64,000 nt of DNA from Arsenicitalea aurantiaca (GCF_003994485.1 NZ_RZNJ01000002.1:247255-311254); one strand, 5' to 3'. Shown: positions 42,630 through 50,163, numbered from the stretch's first letter. The notes: a model not told the origin generated them from the letters alone. Program-made: numbers and translations.

Positions 42630-43037
42630 ATGCACAGTGTCCTGATCGTCCATGCGCGAGCGCATCAAATCTGGCGTGATACTGCCAAGGCAGACGTCCC
42701 TCCGCTTAGCCCGGAACTGATGGCGGATGTCATCGAAACCGCGGGACCGGTAGAGGATGGCTGGTCTTGGGATGGGGAGATATTTTCGCCTCCTGCATCC
42801 CCGCCGCCTCCCACCTATAGGCTCTACCGCTCTGTTTTCATCGCGCGCCAGAGCAATGCCGAATCCGGCACTCTGGAGACAGCGCTGCAGCAGGCCGAAC
42901 CCAAGCTTCGGCAGATGTTCTACGCCTCGGAGTATTTCGTTTCCGACGATCCGCTGTTCGCCGTGCTGCACTGGACGGTAGCAGAGGCGCTTGGTGAGAC
43001 GCGGGCCGATGAACTTCTGGCTCAGGAGGAGCAGTGA
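42630..43037 (+). CDS. hypothetical protein after the fibre gene
   Basis: 135 residues. The first 30 are compact, a proline-rich hinge ('FSPPASPPPPTYRLY') follows, and the last 70 form helices ('ETALQQAEPKLRQMFYASEYFVS'). Position right after the fibre is that of fibre assembly proteins. ATG at 42630 starts five bases after the fibre stop. Confidence 0.65.
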   Translation: MHSVLIVHARAHQIWRDTAKADVPPLSPELMADVIETAGPVEDGWSWDGEIFSPPASPPPPTYRLYRSVFIARQSNAESGTLETALQQAEPKLRQMFYASEYFVSDDPLFAVLHWTVAEALGETRADELLAQEEQ

Positions 43038-43303
43038 TGAACGAAGACGCAATGGTCTTCCTCAGTTGGGGCAGCTTCAGCTTCCCACCCGGCCTGACAC
43101 CGTTGGTCGTGACCGGCAAAGGAGGGGGCGGTGCGCATCCGACTCTGTCTGGTGCTGGCGGCAGCGGTGCGTTCAATTCGGCCGTGTTGGTGGACAAGGC
43201 TCATCTTCTGCTTGCCGCGTCAGATACTGGGCAAGCTGCTGAGCGGAAGCCCTTGGCAGGAGATAGTGCAGCCAGCCAAAGCGCGGATCGCGAACATGAA
43301 TAA
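43037..43303 (+). CDS. short hypothetical protein, possibly truncated
   Basis: 88 residues. The ATG is coupled to the previous stop (TGATGA) and has AGGAGGAGCAG before it. 'MVFLSWGSFSFPPGLTPLVV' and a Gly-rich segment look like a genuine structural start, but the last 40 residues run antisense through the gene on the other strand and are low complexity. The original C-terminus may have been lost. Confidence 0.4.
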   Translation: MNEDAMVFLSWGSFSFPPGLTPLVVTGKGGGGAHPTLSGAGGSGAFNSAVLVDKAHLLLAASDTGQAAERKPLAGDSAASQSADREHE

Positions 43304-43547
43304 GGCTGTCGCCGCTCAGCATTTCAGGCTCTGTATACCAGCGGGGGTCTGGAATGGCGGCAACCTTCTGCCCAATTTGGTAATCGGCGGGCACTGGTGG
43401 CGTCATATGCGCCCGAAGCTCCCCCAGGTTCCTTAGGAGATCGTCTACGGCGGCGGCGTCCAGAACGAATTGGACGGGTGGACTGGTGGGGAATGTGATT
43501 GTCACCGTCTTGAGGTCGTCGCTTAGCTTCCACTCAGGTCCCGACAT
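43173..43547 (-). CDS. minus-strand hypothetical protein in the late operon
   Basis: 124 residues. 'WKLSDDLKTVTITFPTSPPVQFVLDAAAVDDLLRNLGELRAHM' and 'VGQKVAAIPDPRWYTEPEMLSGDSLIHVRDPRFGWLHYLLPRASAQQLAQYL'-like features give a convincing globular protein. GGAGGGCTTAG before the ATG is a good ribosome site. Lying opposite to the tail and lysis genes, it is probably a lysogen-expressed passenger. Family not recognised. Confidence 0.7.
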   Translation of the reverse strand: MSGPEWKLSDDLKTVTITFPTSPPVQFVLDAAAVDDLLRNLGELRAHMTPPVPADYQIGQKVAAIPDPRWYTEPEMLSGDSLIHVRDPRFGWLHYLLPRASAQQLAQYLTRQAEDEPCPPTRPN

Positions 43548-43615
43548 CTAAGCCCTCCAGGTCAATCGCGCCGAATGTGGCATCGCCTGGCCGCCTAGTC
43601 GAGTCCGCCCGCAAT

Positions 43616-43639
43616 GCCCCGCCCTCGCGCGGGGCTTTT
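43616..43639 (+). terminator. intrinsic terminator between tail and lysis genes
   Basis: GCCCCGC and GCGGGGC pair around a six-base loop and are followed by TTTTCTTT. It ends the structural operon 30 bases before the endolysin, so the lysis genes need antitermination or their own promoter. Confidence 0.85.
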
Positions 43640-43669
43640 CTTTGACCACCACCAGAACTGGAGAGCCCG

Positions 43670-44386
43670 ATGGACCCGAACGTCCCAGCGGGGGCAGCGG
43701 TGCTGCTCGACTTCATCCGCAAGATCGAAACAGGGAAGGCCGACGCATCGTCCTACGAGGTCGTCTTCGGCCACAATGAATCGAAGCTGCCCAAGCCGCT
43801 GACGACCATGACGGTGGATGAGGTGATTGCAGCCGGCCCGAGTTGGACGCGCGCATGGCGGTCTTCGGCAGCGGGCGGCTATCAGTTCATGAACGCCACG
43901 CTGAAGGACCTGAAGCGCGAGCTCGGCCTTCGCGGTACGCAGGTGATGAACCCGAACCTGCAGGACCGGCTGGCCTATCACCTTCTGAAGCGGCGCGGCT
44001 ATGAAGCCTTCATGGCCGGGCGGATCAATGCAGTGGAGTTCGGCAAGCGGCTTGCCATGGAATGGGCGTCTCTGCCTGTCCTTGCGACGACGCAGGGCCA
44101 GCACCGCCAGGTGAACCGTGGGCAGAGCTACTATGCCGGGGACGGGCTCAACAAGGCCCTAACCAAGCCCGAGGACGTTGAGGCCGTCATTGCCTACGCG
44201 AAGTCGGTGGAGATGGTGCCGCCTCAGCCTGCGCCACAGCCCGCTCCTGCGCCGTCCCGGCCTATCCCCCAGCCGGCCCCTGTCCCGCCCGTGCAGGGCA
44301 AGGATAACGGGCAGGCATGGCCTCTCGTGTTCGCTGTCCTCGCTGCCATCGCCGCAGTGGCGATCATCGTGGGAGTTGGCGCATGA
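43670..44386 (+). CDS. muramidase-type endolysin with C-terminal membrane anchor
   Basis: 238 residues. The first 170 resemble phage muramidases: 'LLDFIRKIETGKADASSYEVVFGHN' with a likely catalytic Glu, 'SAAGGYQFMNATLKDLKRELGL' and 'LQDRLAYHLLKRRGYEAF'. A proline/alanine-rich linker (about 185-215) leads to a C-terminal transmembrane helix ('PLVFAVLAAIAAVAIIVGVGA'). A tail anchor on an endolysin means release or holin action is needed to reach the wall. Overlaps the holin-like gene by four bases. Confidence 0.85.
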   Translation: MDPNVPAGAAVLLDFIRKIETGKADASSYEVVFGHNESKLPKPLTTMTVDEVIAAGPSWTRAWRSSAAGGYQFMNATLKDLKRELGLRGTQVMNPNLQDRLAYHLLKRRGYEAFMAGRINAVEFGKRLAMEWASLPVLATTQGQHRQVNRGQSYYAGDGLNKALTKPEDVEAVIAYAKSVEMVPPQPAPQPAPAPSRPIPQPAPVPPVQGKDNGQAWPLVFAVLAAIAAVAIIVGVGA

Positions 44387-44784
44387 ACGCAATCTGGTCT
44401 TCGATCGCGATTCAGATCGCATGGGCCGTGCTCGAGCCGCTGCTGTTGACTGCGGTGACCGCGGCAGTCAGTTGGGCAGTTGTCCGCTGGCACAGGATGA
44501 CCGGCTACCAGATCGAGGCGAGCCACAGGGACGCGCTCCACAAAGCGCTCGGGAACGGCGTGAAGGCAGGGCTCCAGGCTCTCAAAGCTCAGCGAGGCTA
44601 TTCCCTCATGTCGGACGCATCCGACCCTTGGGTGCTGGAATTCGCTCAGCACTATGTCGAGGCGAGGAACCCGGACACCGTGCGGCGGCTGGGTCTGACA
44701 CCCGAAGTCCTGCGCGAGCTCGCCGTTCCCCACCTTCCGTTGCCGGCATCGTTCACCATGCCCAGTCTCGGGGGCCAGAAATGA
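44383..44784 (+). CDS. holin-like protein (LLH type)
   Basis: 133 residues. One N-terminal hydrophobic stretch ('IAIQIAWAVLEPLLLTAVTAAVSWAVV') followed by a helical domain with 'ASHRDALHKALGNGVKAGLQAL' and 'VLEFAQHYVEARNPDTVRRLGL', the pattern of LLH-type holins in alphaproteobacterial phages. Coupled to the endolysin by ATGA overlap and to the next membrane protein in the same way. Confidence 0.7.
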   Translation: MNAIWSSIAIQIAWAVLEPLLLTAVTAAVSWAVVRWHRMTGYQIEASHRDALHKALGNGVKAGLQALKAQRGYSLMSDASDPWVLEFAQHYVEARNPDTVRRLGLTPEVLRELAVPHLPLPASFTMPSLGGQK

Positions 44785-45215
44785 CCGGCCCGGGCCTCTG
44801 GATCCGCATACAGCACCGGTTCGGTCCGCGGATGACGGAATGGATTCTAGCCGTCATCACTGCGCTGTGGGGCGCGGTGCTGTTGCTGCCCGAGCGCACA
44901 TTCGATCAGCCTACGTGGTCCGGCTTCCGCATCATCTTCGGGGACGAGACGCTTCTCGGCTTCATCATGCTTGCCCTCGGCTTCCTCAGGCTTGGAGGCC
45001 TCGTGGTCAACGGCGCGCGGAAGAACGTCACGCCTTGGATCCGCGTGGTGTCCGCCTCGCTCGGCTTCCTCCTCTTCGTCGGCATTACCACCGGCTACGC
45101 TCTTTCCGGTGTCGTCAGCACCTGGCTCGCCATCTATCCGGTGTTCGCACTGGTAGAGCTCATGAACATCTATCGTGCTGCTCACGACGCCGGAGAAAGC
45201 AATGCAGCTCCCTGA
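44781..45215 (+). CDS. polytopic membrane protein of the lysis cassette
   Basis: 144 residues with four predicted membrane helices ('WILAVITALWGAVLLLP', 'TLLGFIMLALGFLRLGGLV', 'VVSASLGFLLFVGITTGYAL', 'WLAIYPVFALVELM'). Small four-helix proteins occupy the holin position in several phages, so this could be the true holin or a pinholin. ATGA overlap with the previous gene. Confidence 0.75.
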   Translation: MTGPGLWIRIQHRFGPRMTEWILAVITALWGAVLLLPERTFDQPTWSGFRIIFGDETLLGFIMLALGFLRLGGLVVNGARKNVTPWIRVVSASLGFLLFVGITTGYALSGVVSTWLAIYPVFALVELMNIYRAAHDAGESNAAP

Positions 45216-45537
45216 TCTCACCGGACTGCCTCCGTGGGCGGCCGTATCCTTCGGGATCAGCCTTGCCGTCATTTTCGCATTCGTCTGGCTGGGCATAAAA
45301 GAGGGTAGGCGGGCCACGCCGTCTGGCGGTAGCGCTGCCGCTCAGGTCGCCGCCGTCATTGTTGATTCCTCAGCCCTTGATCGTGCCACCGGCGCAGTGG
45401 ATGGGCTGACTGTTGCCGTCACCTCGATGAACGTCACCCTGAAGCTTGTCGCTGAGCGCTACGAACGGCTTGGCGATGAGATGGACAAGGTGCGCGAGGA
45501 AATGCGCATCCACCGAGAAGTCACCCGCCGAGGATAG
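45202..45537 (+). CDS. membrane protein with coiled coil (spanin- or holin-like)
   Basis: 111 residues. One transmembrane helix ('AAVSFGISLAVIFAFVWLGI') near the start and a long charged helix at the end ('LKLVAERYERLGDEMDKVREEMRIHREVTRRG') that could form a coiled coil, as in inner-membrane spanins. GGAGAAAGCA before the ATG at 45202 decides the start; it overlaps the previous gene. Confidence 0.7.
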   Translation: MQLPDLTGLPPWAAVSFGISLAVIFAFVWLGIKEGRRATPSGGSAAAQVAAVIVDSSALDRATGAVDGLTVAVTSMNVTLKLVAERYERLGDEMDKVREEMRIHREVTRRG

Positions 45538-45684
45538 TCGTCGGCCTAGCTGTGGAGGGTGAATTGATTTGTCCACGTCAAGACTGGCCGGGCTCGCGCC
45601 CTGGGGGGAGCAGCAAGGCCCGGCCGGCGGCGCTATCTCAGGGTGTGCCGCAGCCAGACATTATCAGCACGCGCAACGCCGACA

Positions 45685-45720
45685 ACAAAAAACCCCCGGC
45701 GCCACGGAACGCCGGAGGTT
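45685..45720 (-). terminator. terminator of the outer membrane protein gene
   Basis: Read on the minus strand, AACCTCCGGCG pairs with CGCCGGGGGTT around an eight-base loop and is followed by a T-run. It lies 25 bases beyond the stop of the beta-barrel gene. Confidence 0.8.
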
Positions 45721-45744
45721 CGCTATGCTGCTCTTGGGAAGCGG

Positions 45745-46461
45745 CTAGAAGCGGAAATTCAAACCTGCACGAGCCAGCACAGCGCTAGAGCTCATGATGT
45801 AAACGTCGTCATAGCCCGATTCCGGATCGGACTCGGTCGTAGTCGGAAGGCCGATGTACATACCCTCGAGTTTGAGTGACGTGCTGTCATTCAGCGCGAT
45901 CTCAGCGCCTGCGCCAAGAGCGAAGCCGAACTGGGTCTCATTGACGCAGAAGCTATAGTATTCGCCACATTCGTAGTCGTCAGGATCATAGACCCCGCTG
46001 AGGTCGACACCGACCATTGCAACACCAGCAGTGGCGTAGAAGAGGGCGTTGTCAGTGGCCACGCCCGCGCGCAGGCGAATGGTCGAGTACCAGTCCCACG
46101 AGCGATTGTACTGTGTGTCCTCATAGTCGTCATAGTAGCTCTGCGACATGGACGCCCAGTTCAGGTCGCCTTCGAGACCGAAGACGGCAGAGCCGATCTG
46201 GTAGTTGTAACCGGCAGTCACGCCAAGGGAGCCGCCCCAGTCGGAGAGGTCGACGGCGTTATACGATAGGTATTCGCTCACGTCGCTGAAGTTCGTGTTC
46301 AGGATCCCAGCACCCCCGACGACACCAACGTAGAACCCGGTCCAATCATAGGTGGACGTCATGGCAACATCGTAGTTTGGCAAAGCGAAGTCGGCTGCCT
46401 TGACCGCGCCCGCCGACGCGACCAGCGCAAGCGCCGTTCCAAGAAGAAATTTTCTGATCAT
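45745..46461 (-). CDS. outer membrane beta-barrel protein (Omp25/RopB-like)
   Basis: 238 residues. A signal peptide ('MIRKFLLGTALALVASAGAVKA') is followed by 'YDWTGFYVGVVGGAG', repeated amphipathic strands and the C-terminal 'LARAGLNFRF' with terminal Phe needed for BAM assembly. This is the small eight-stranded porin family common in rhizobia. It lies inside the prophage, opposite to the lysis genes, with its own terminator, so it is most likely made by the lysogen. It may alter the surface or block reinfection. Confidence 0.9.
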   Translation of the reverse strand: MIRKFLLGTALALVASAGAVKAADFALPNYDVAMTSTYDWTGFYVGVVGGAGILNTNFSDVSEYLSYNAVDLSDWGGSLGVTAGYNYQIGSAVFGLEGDLNWASMSQSYYDDYEDTQYNRSWDWYSTIRLRAGVATDNALFYATAGVAMVGVDLSGVYDPDDYECGEYYSFCVNETQFGFALGAGAEIALNDSTSLKLEGMYIGLPTTTESDPESGYDDVYIMSSSAVLARAGLNFRF

Positions 46462-46688
46462 TTTACAGTCCCCAAGGCGCCATCACGGCGCGAAACCCCC
46501 GCAAGCCCAACATGCCTTAGAATTGCTCTCGTGAATATTGCGGCGTTGCAACACCGCCAGAATTTTGACGCATTGTTGCGAAAGCACGCATCGGCGCGTC
46601 CAAGCCCGCTATATGCTCACTGGCTCAACCGCTTGTTCGCTCTTTGCTCTGGAGCAATGACTCGGCTCCTCGTGATGAGGAGCCCCTT

Positions 46689-47156
46689 ATGCCGCGGACG
46701 CTGAAGACACTGGAAGATGCCCGGGTGACCGGGCAGGAGCTGGTCGCGACCTGCCTCCAGCTCCAGTGCCGGCATCGCTGGCTCGTCGATCTTCCCAAGG
46801 TCATCCACTATGTCGGCGGCGCACACAGCCTTTGGCCGGTGCGCGGGCAGCGGCACTTTTCCGAGCGCATGCGCTGCCCGGCCTGCAACGGCAAGGGCGT
46901 GCATATCTGGATGGGTGTACCCAAGACGCCGCAGCCGCTGATGGGCGGGCTTCCCTATGCGGTGGAGAATCGGGACGTCGGCAGCGAGGTGCTGGTGAGC
47001 GTGCTGGCGAAGGTTGGCCACATCAGCGTGGCGCATGCGGCGTTCGAGGCGGCAGTGCAGGCCTATCCCGGCCGGCGGCTCTCACTGACCGAAGGCGCGT
47101 TCGTGCTGCGCGACAGCCGGCTGGTCGTGGTGCCGGGCGGAAAGAAGGGGGCTTAG
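46689..47156 (+). CDS. zinc-ribbon-like hypothetical protein
   Basis: 155 residues. 'CLQLQCRHRWLVDLPKVI' and 'MRCPACNGKGVHIWMG' give Cys and His residues that could form one zinc site. The C-terminal part is helical ('EVLVSVLAKVGHISVAHAAFEAAV'). The tail overlaps the three-HTH gene on the other strand by four bases. Not recognised. Confidence 0.7.
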   Translation: MPRTLKTLEDARVTGQELVATCLQLQCRHRWLVDLPKVIHYVGGAHSLWPVRGQRHFSERMRCPACNGKGVHIWMGVPKTPQPLMGGLPYAVENRDVGSEVLVSVLAKVGHISVAHAAFEAAVQAYPGRRLSLTEGAFVLRDSRLVVVPGGKKGA

Positions 47157-47644
47157 CCGTCGCGTTCGGCGGTTTCGTCCTGCAACAGGGCGTGCGCGCG
47201 GGTGATGACGACGCTGCGGTTCGTGCCAAGCGCCCTGGCGATCGCCGCGGCGGTGCGACCTTTCCGCGTCCATTCGCGGATGATGCGATCGGTCTCTTCG
47301 GTGTGGGTGAACCGGCGGCGCGGATCGACATACTCGCGGCCATTCTCATGAGTGATTCCCTGCCCGGCGAGGATGAGCAGCCGCGTCCTGACTGTTTCGA
47401 ACTTCATTTCGAGGTGCTCGGCGATCTCCCGAGTGGACCGGCCCTCGCTCGCCGCCTTCAGCATCGCCCGATCGGTGTCGGGCGTATGCCGGTGGGCCCG
47501 TTTGTAGGCTGGGAAGCCTGCGGCATCCACCCAGCGGCGGACGGTCTGCTTGTTGATCCCGAGAGCCTCGGCGATCGCTTTCAGCGTGGCGCCATCGGCG
47601 ACCATGGCGCGGATGATCGCGATTTCCTCAGGCGAGGCGGACAT
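47153..47644 (-). CDS. protein with three helix-turn-helix motifs
   Basis: About 163 residues (178 from an upstream ATG at 47689). Three HTH units follow at even spacing: 'TLKAIAEALGINKQTVRRWV', 'STREIAEHLEMKFETVRTRL' and 'TAAAIARALGTNRSVVITRA'. Such arrays occur in transposase N-termini and phage regulators, but no catalytic domain is attached. It lies downstream of the SRAP gene on the same strand and may regulate this passenger block. Confidence 0.75.
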   Translation of the reverse strand: MSASPEEIAIIRAMVADGATLKAIAEALGINKQTVRRWVDAAGFPAYKRAHRHTPDTDRAMLKAASEGRSTREIAEHLEMKFETVRTRLLILAGQGITHENGREYVDPRRRFTHTEETDRIIREWTRKGRTAAAIARALGTNRSVVITRAHALLQDETAERDG

Positions 47645-47703
47645 CGGCCTTTGCGAGTGGGGACGACGAATACGCTCGGGCTGCTCCATTTCGACGCGGC
47701 CCG

Positions 47704-47961
47704 CTAGCGGTCGAGCAAGAGCAGGTGCGCGATGCGCGCCGTGCGCAGCTCGGCCTCGAGCTTTTCGTTTTCGATGTCGCCCTCGATGTGATTGACGGCC
47801 AGGCTGGTCAGGGCGGGCCAGATCTCGGCGCGGTCCCAGCCGGCGGCTTCGGCCGCGGCGACGAGCTTCATCAGCCCCGGCTCAAGCGCCTCCTCGCAGT
47901 CGAGCGTGCGATCGGGATGGCTCGCCGGCCGCACGGGCGGCTTCACCTCAGGCTGCATCAT
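47704..47961 (-). CDS. small protein coupled to SRAP
   Basis: 85 residues. 'LDCEEALEPGLMKLVAAAEAAGWDRAEIWPALTSLAVNHI' then a charged helix. The start (ATG at 47961) lies inside the end of the SRAP gene, so the two are translated together. Not recognised. Confidence 0.7.
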   Translation of the reverse strand: MMQPEVKPPVRPASHPDRTLDCEEALEPGLMKLVAAAEAAGWDRAEIWPALTSLAVNHIEGDIENEKLEAELRTARIAHLLLLDR

Positions 47962-48607
47962 CCTTCCTTCCCCTCGCCACGATTTGCAGAGCACCATCCG
48001 GCAGCGGCCGCTGCAGCTCGCGCGCAATCTCCCAGGGCGCCGTCATCCACATGTCGAGCTCGTCGGACGTGGTGAGGATGACGGGCATGGCCTTGGGGTG
48101 GATGGCGCCGACCTCGGCATTGGGCTCCGAGGTGAGGAAGGCGAAGAGATCGGCGTTGACCTCGCCTTCCTTCGTCTTCCGCGTGCTCGTCCAGTTCGTC
48201 CAGATCCCGGCGAAGAAGGCGAGGGGCCGGCTCTCGTCGAACGCGAACCATGCCGGCACCTTCCTGCCGTCGGGCAGGGTCTCGTATTCGGAGAAGCTCG
48301 AGAACGGCACGAGGCAGCGATTGCCTGGGCCGAGCCAGCGGCGCCAGTGCGGGCTCGTCGTGTTGCGCACATTGGTGACGCCCGGATCGACGGTGCGGTC
48401 CTTCAGCACGAATTGCGGGCTAGGCATGCCCCAGCGGGCGAGGGTGAGCTCGCGCTCGCCCTCAACGGTGCGGACGATCGGCGCGGGGTAATCCGGGAAG
48501 ATCCCGGGCATGGGCGCGAGGTTGCCGATCCCGTCGACGATGCGCGTCGCCTTTGCAAAATCGATGATGGCCTGGCGGCCCTTCGTCATTGAGTAGAGAT
48601 TGCACAT
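47948..48607 (-). CDS. SOS response-associated peptidase (SRAP, HMCES/YedK family)
   Basis: 219 residues. Cys2, the residue that forms a thiazolidine with abasic sites, follows the first Met ('MCNLYSMTKG'). The conserved Asn lies in 'VTNVRNTTSP', the Glu in 'FSEY' and the His in 'GAIHPKAMPVIL'. SRAP proteins shield abasic sites in single-stranded DNA and are frequent passengers in prophages and plasmids. The 13-base overlap with the next gene supports an operon. Confidence 0.95.
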   Translation of the reverse strand: MCNLYSMTKGRQAIIDFAKATRIVDGIGNLAPMPGIFPDYPAPIVRTVEGERELTLARWGMPSPQFVLKDRTVDPGVTNVRNTTSPHWRRWLGPGNRCLVPFSSFSEYETLPDGRKVPAWFAFDESRPLAFFAGIWTNWTSTRKTKEGEVNADLFAFLTSEPNAEVGAIHPKAMPVILTTSDELDMWMTAPWEIARELQRPLPDGALQIVARGRKDDAA

Positions 48608-48852
48608 GGCGGCTCCGCTTCGAGAGTCTAGCGCTTGCGCCGTCGCTCGCCAAGAAAACTTACGCCTTAGCAGAATGCGGCAGGCCCCTCAGTTTGCTGC
48701 ATGAATTAATCTAGCCCCAGCGTGAGGCGTCGTGTGCTGATCAGTAAGCAAGTCGGGCGCGGGAACCAGTTAAGAGGTGCGGTCATTTGAGTCACGCTTT
48801 GTAGATGATCGTTAGCTCAAGGAGAGCTGCGCAGCAAAACGAGGAGGCTAGA

Positions 48853-49674
48853 TTGAAAAATACAATTTTATGTAGTGTTTCAGTACTCCTGGCGGTAGCA
48901 ATGACCGCCGCTCCGGTTCACGCTCAACTCATCTCTGGTGGTTCAGGCGGTCTCGTCAATGTAGGCGGCGACGGCGGCCTGGTTAATATCGGCGGCGACG
49001 GCGGCGGCACCGTTGACGTACTACCGAACTCAAGTGGCGGGGGACAGACCGTCGTCGACGTGAACATCCCTGGTGGAAGCGGCTCTGGGACAAACCGCGG
49101 GTCGTTGGTTGACGGCAATGTCAGCATCGGCGGGCGCAACCTCGTCGACGGCGATGTGCGCCTTCTAAACCGCGGGAATCAAAGCGTTGGCCGCGTGACA
49201 GTAGGAGCGGTCGGTGGGGATCAGCTCCTGAATCTGGAAGTCAGTCTCGGGCTTATTGGCGGCCGAGGTGGTCCCGGCGGTCCGGGGGGACCTGGTGGTC
49301 CGGGTGGACCAGGTAATCCAGGTGGTCCCGGGGCCGGAGGCGGTGGCGGGGCCGGCACCTTCATGGCTGGCGCAGTTGCCTGCCAGGGCGAACACGGGCA
49401 ACGTCTCGTCAACATCATCGCGAACTCCGACTATAGCCGGAATACTCTGAACGGTTGGGCTCGAGCTCAGCAGGTGCAGATTGTCCCGGTCCGGGTCTGC
49501 GGCGACGTCAAACGGCAGGTCCAGGCCTCGGTGTCCGGCCAACTGAACCAGCTCCATGGCGCTGTAGCCGCCGATCCGCTGCTGACAGCCTCCCTACAGC
49601 GACAGAACATGAGCGCCAGCGACGTGTTCGCCGTTCAACAGAACGGGTCACAGTTGTTGGTCTACGTCTACTAA
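48853..49674 (+). CDS. secreted protein with short collagen-like segment
   Basis: About 273 residues. The TTG at 48853 is preferred because GAGGAGG lies upstream and a signal peptide starts there ('LKNTILCSVSVLLAVAMTAAPVHA'). After Gly/Val-rich repeats ('VNVGGDGGLVNIGGDGGG') and beta-like repeats comes a run of GGP triplets (about 150-185), then a C-terminal domain with two Cys and 'NQLHGAVAADPLLTASLQRQNMSASDVFAVQQNG'. Probably exported or surface bound. Base composition is lower in GC near the start than in neighbours. Confidence 0.7.
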   Translation: MKNTILCSVSVLLAVAMTAAPVHAQLISGGSGGLVNVGGDGGLVNIGGDGGGTVDVLPNSSGGGQTVVDVNIPGGSGSGTNRGSLVDGNVSIGGRNLVDGDVRLLNRGNQSVGRVTVGAVGGDQLLNLEVSLGLIGGRGGPGGPGGPGGPGGPGNPGGPGAGGGGGAGTFMAGAVACQGEHGQRLVNIIANSDYSRNTLNGWARAQQVQIVPVRVCGDVKRQVQASVSGQLNQLHGAVAADPLLTASLQRQNMSASDVFAVQQNGSQLLVYVY

Positions 49675-49701
49675 GCCTGAAGAATGCCACTCCTGAAACT
49701 T

Positions 49702-49727
49702 GGCGCGGCTCCGGTCGCGCCTTTTTT
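49702..49727 (+). terminator. terminator of the collagen-like gene
   Basis: GGCGCG and CGCGCC, extended by two further pairs, are closed by a short loop and followed by six T. It is the last gene end before the right prophage border. Confidence 0.88.
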
Positions 49728-49792
49728 ATGTTCACTGAGGGAGCTGTTCGACAGGCTGCACCTAGAGCCGCTTTCCCCGACAAACCGCAGTT

Positions 49793-49885
49793 TCATGTCG
49801 CATATCATGTCGCACGGATTCGCCGGCACTCGAAGGGAAAGCCCGGAAATCCGGGGAATCTCAGTGCAACATGACTGCGACATGA
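49793..49885. promoter_or_regulatory. putative integrase arm-type binding sites, right end
   Basis: TCATGTCGCA occurs at 49793 and 49805 on the plus strand, and on the minus strand at 49876 and, with one change, at 49865. Pairs are 12 and 11 bases apart. The same motif pair lies inside the left end (10873-10893). Their place next to attR fits arm sites for Int or sites for an excisionase. Confidence 0.6.
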
Positions 49886-49942
49886 AACGCCTCCCGTCGG
49901 TGAGGGCGGTGGAATAAACTATTGATTTCGATAAGGAATTTT

Positions 49943-49988
49943 TGGAGGCCACGTCCGGAATCGAACCGGAATACACGGATTTGCAATC
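49943..49988 (-). repeat. attR: tRNA-Cys 3' part, right copy of the att core
   Basis: Identical to 10791-10836 over 46 bases. Phage sequence lies on the low-coordinate side and host tRNA 5' part on the other. The crossover must lie within this block. Confidence 0.93.
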
Positions 49989-50016
49989 CGCTGCGTAACC
50001 ACTCCGCCACGTGGCC
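49943..50016 (-). tRNA. tRNA-Cys (anticodon GCA), phage integration site
   Basis: Acceptor GGCCACG pairs with CGTGGCC, anticodon loop TTGCAAA with GCA, T arm GTTCGATTC and an encoded CCA. Its 3' 46 bases are shared with attL, so this copy is a hybrid of the host 5' part and the phage-supplied 3' part and should still work. Confidence 0.96.
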
Positions 50017-50163
50017 TCTGCGGCTGGTGTTTATGTCGGCAGGGTGGCGAGTGCAAGACCCTCAATTGCTTGGAGGGACCGAATTTGCCTCTCCCGACGG
50101 AGCATCCTCTATTCCAACACATCCGTGATCCCGGAATTTGGCTGCCCATGCTATGGGGCGATC

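Larger units (their letters stand above)
10791..49988. mobile_element. HK97-type siphoviral prophage integrated in tRNA-Cys
   Basis: 39.2 kb between perfect 46-bp copies of the tRNA-Cys 3' part. It contains the integrase at one end, a divergent regulator region, replication genes, packaging, head, tail and lysis genes in standard order, and several passenger genes. No essential virion gene family is obviously missing and none of the structural genes shows a frameshift apart from the expected tail chaperone shift. The element therefore looks recent and possibly inducible. Which repressor keeps it silent is not obvious: no CI-like protein is present, only Arc-type regulators. Confidence 0.95.

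Noticed and set aside
48608-48852. A LexA box between SRAP and the collagen-like gene
   Set aside because: The alphaproteobacterial GTTC-N7-GTTC pattern is not present in this gap, so SOS control of the SRAP gene cannot be supported.
49270-49340. GGTGGTCC-type repeats resembling a CRISPR or short tandem repeat array
   Set aside because: They are the codons of the collagen-like Gly-Gly-Pro run and have no spacer structure.
49684-49917. Plus-strand frame of 77 codons before attR
   Set aside because: It begins before the terminator at 49702 and runs through the putative integrase arm sites. Composition and start context do not support a gene.
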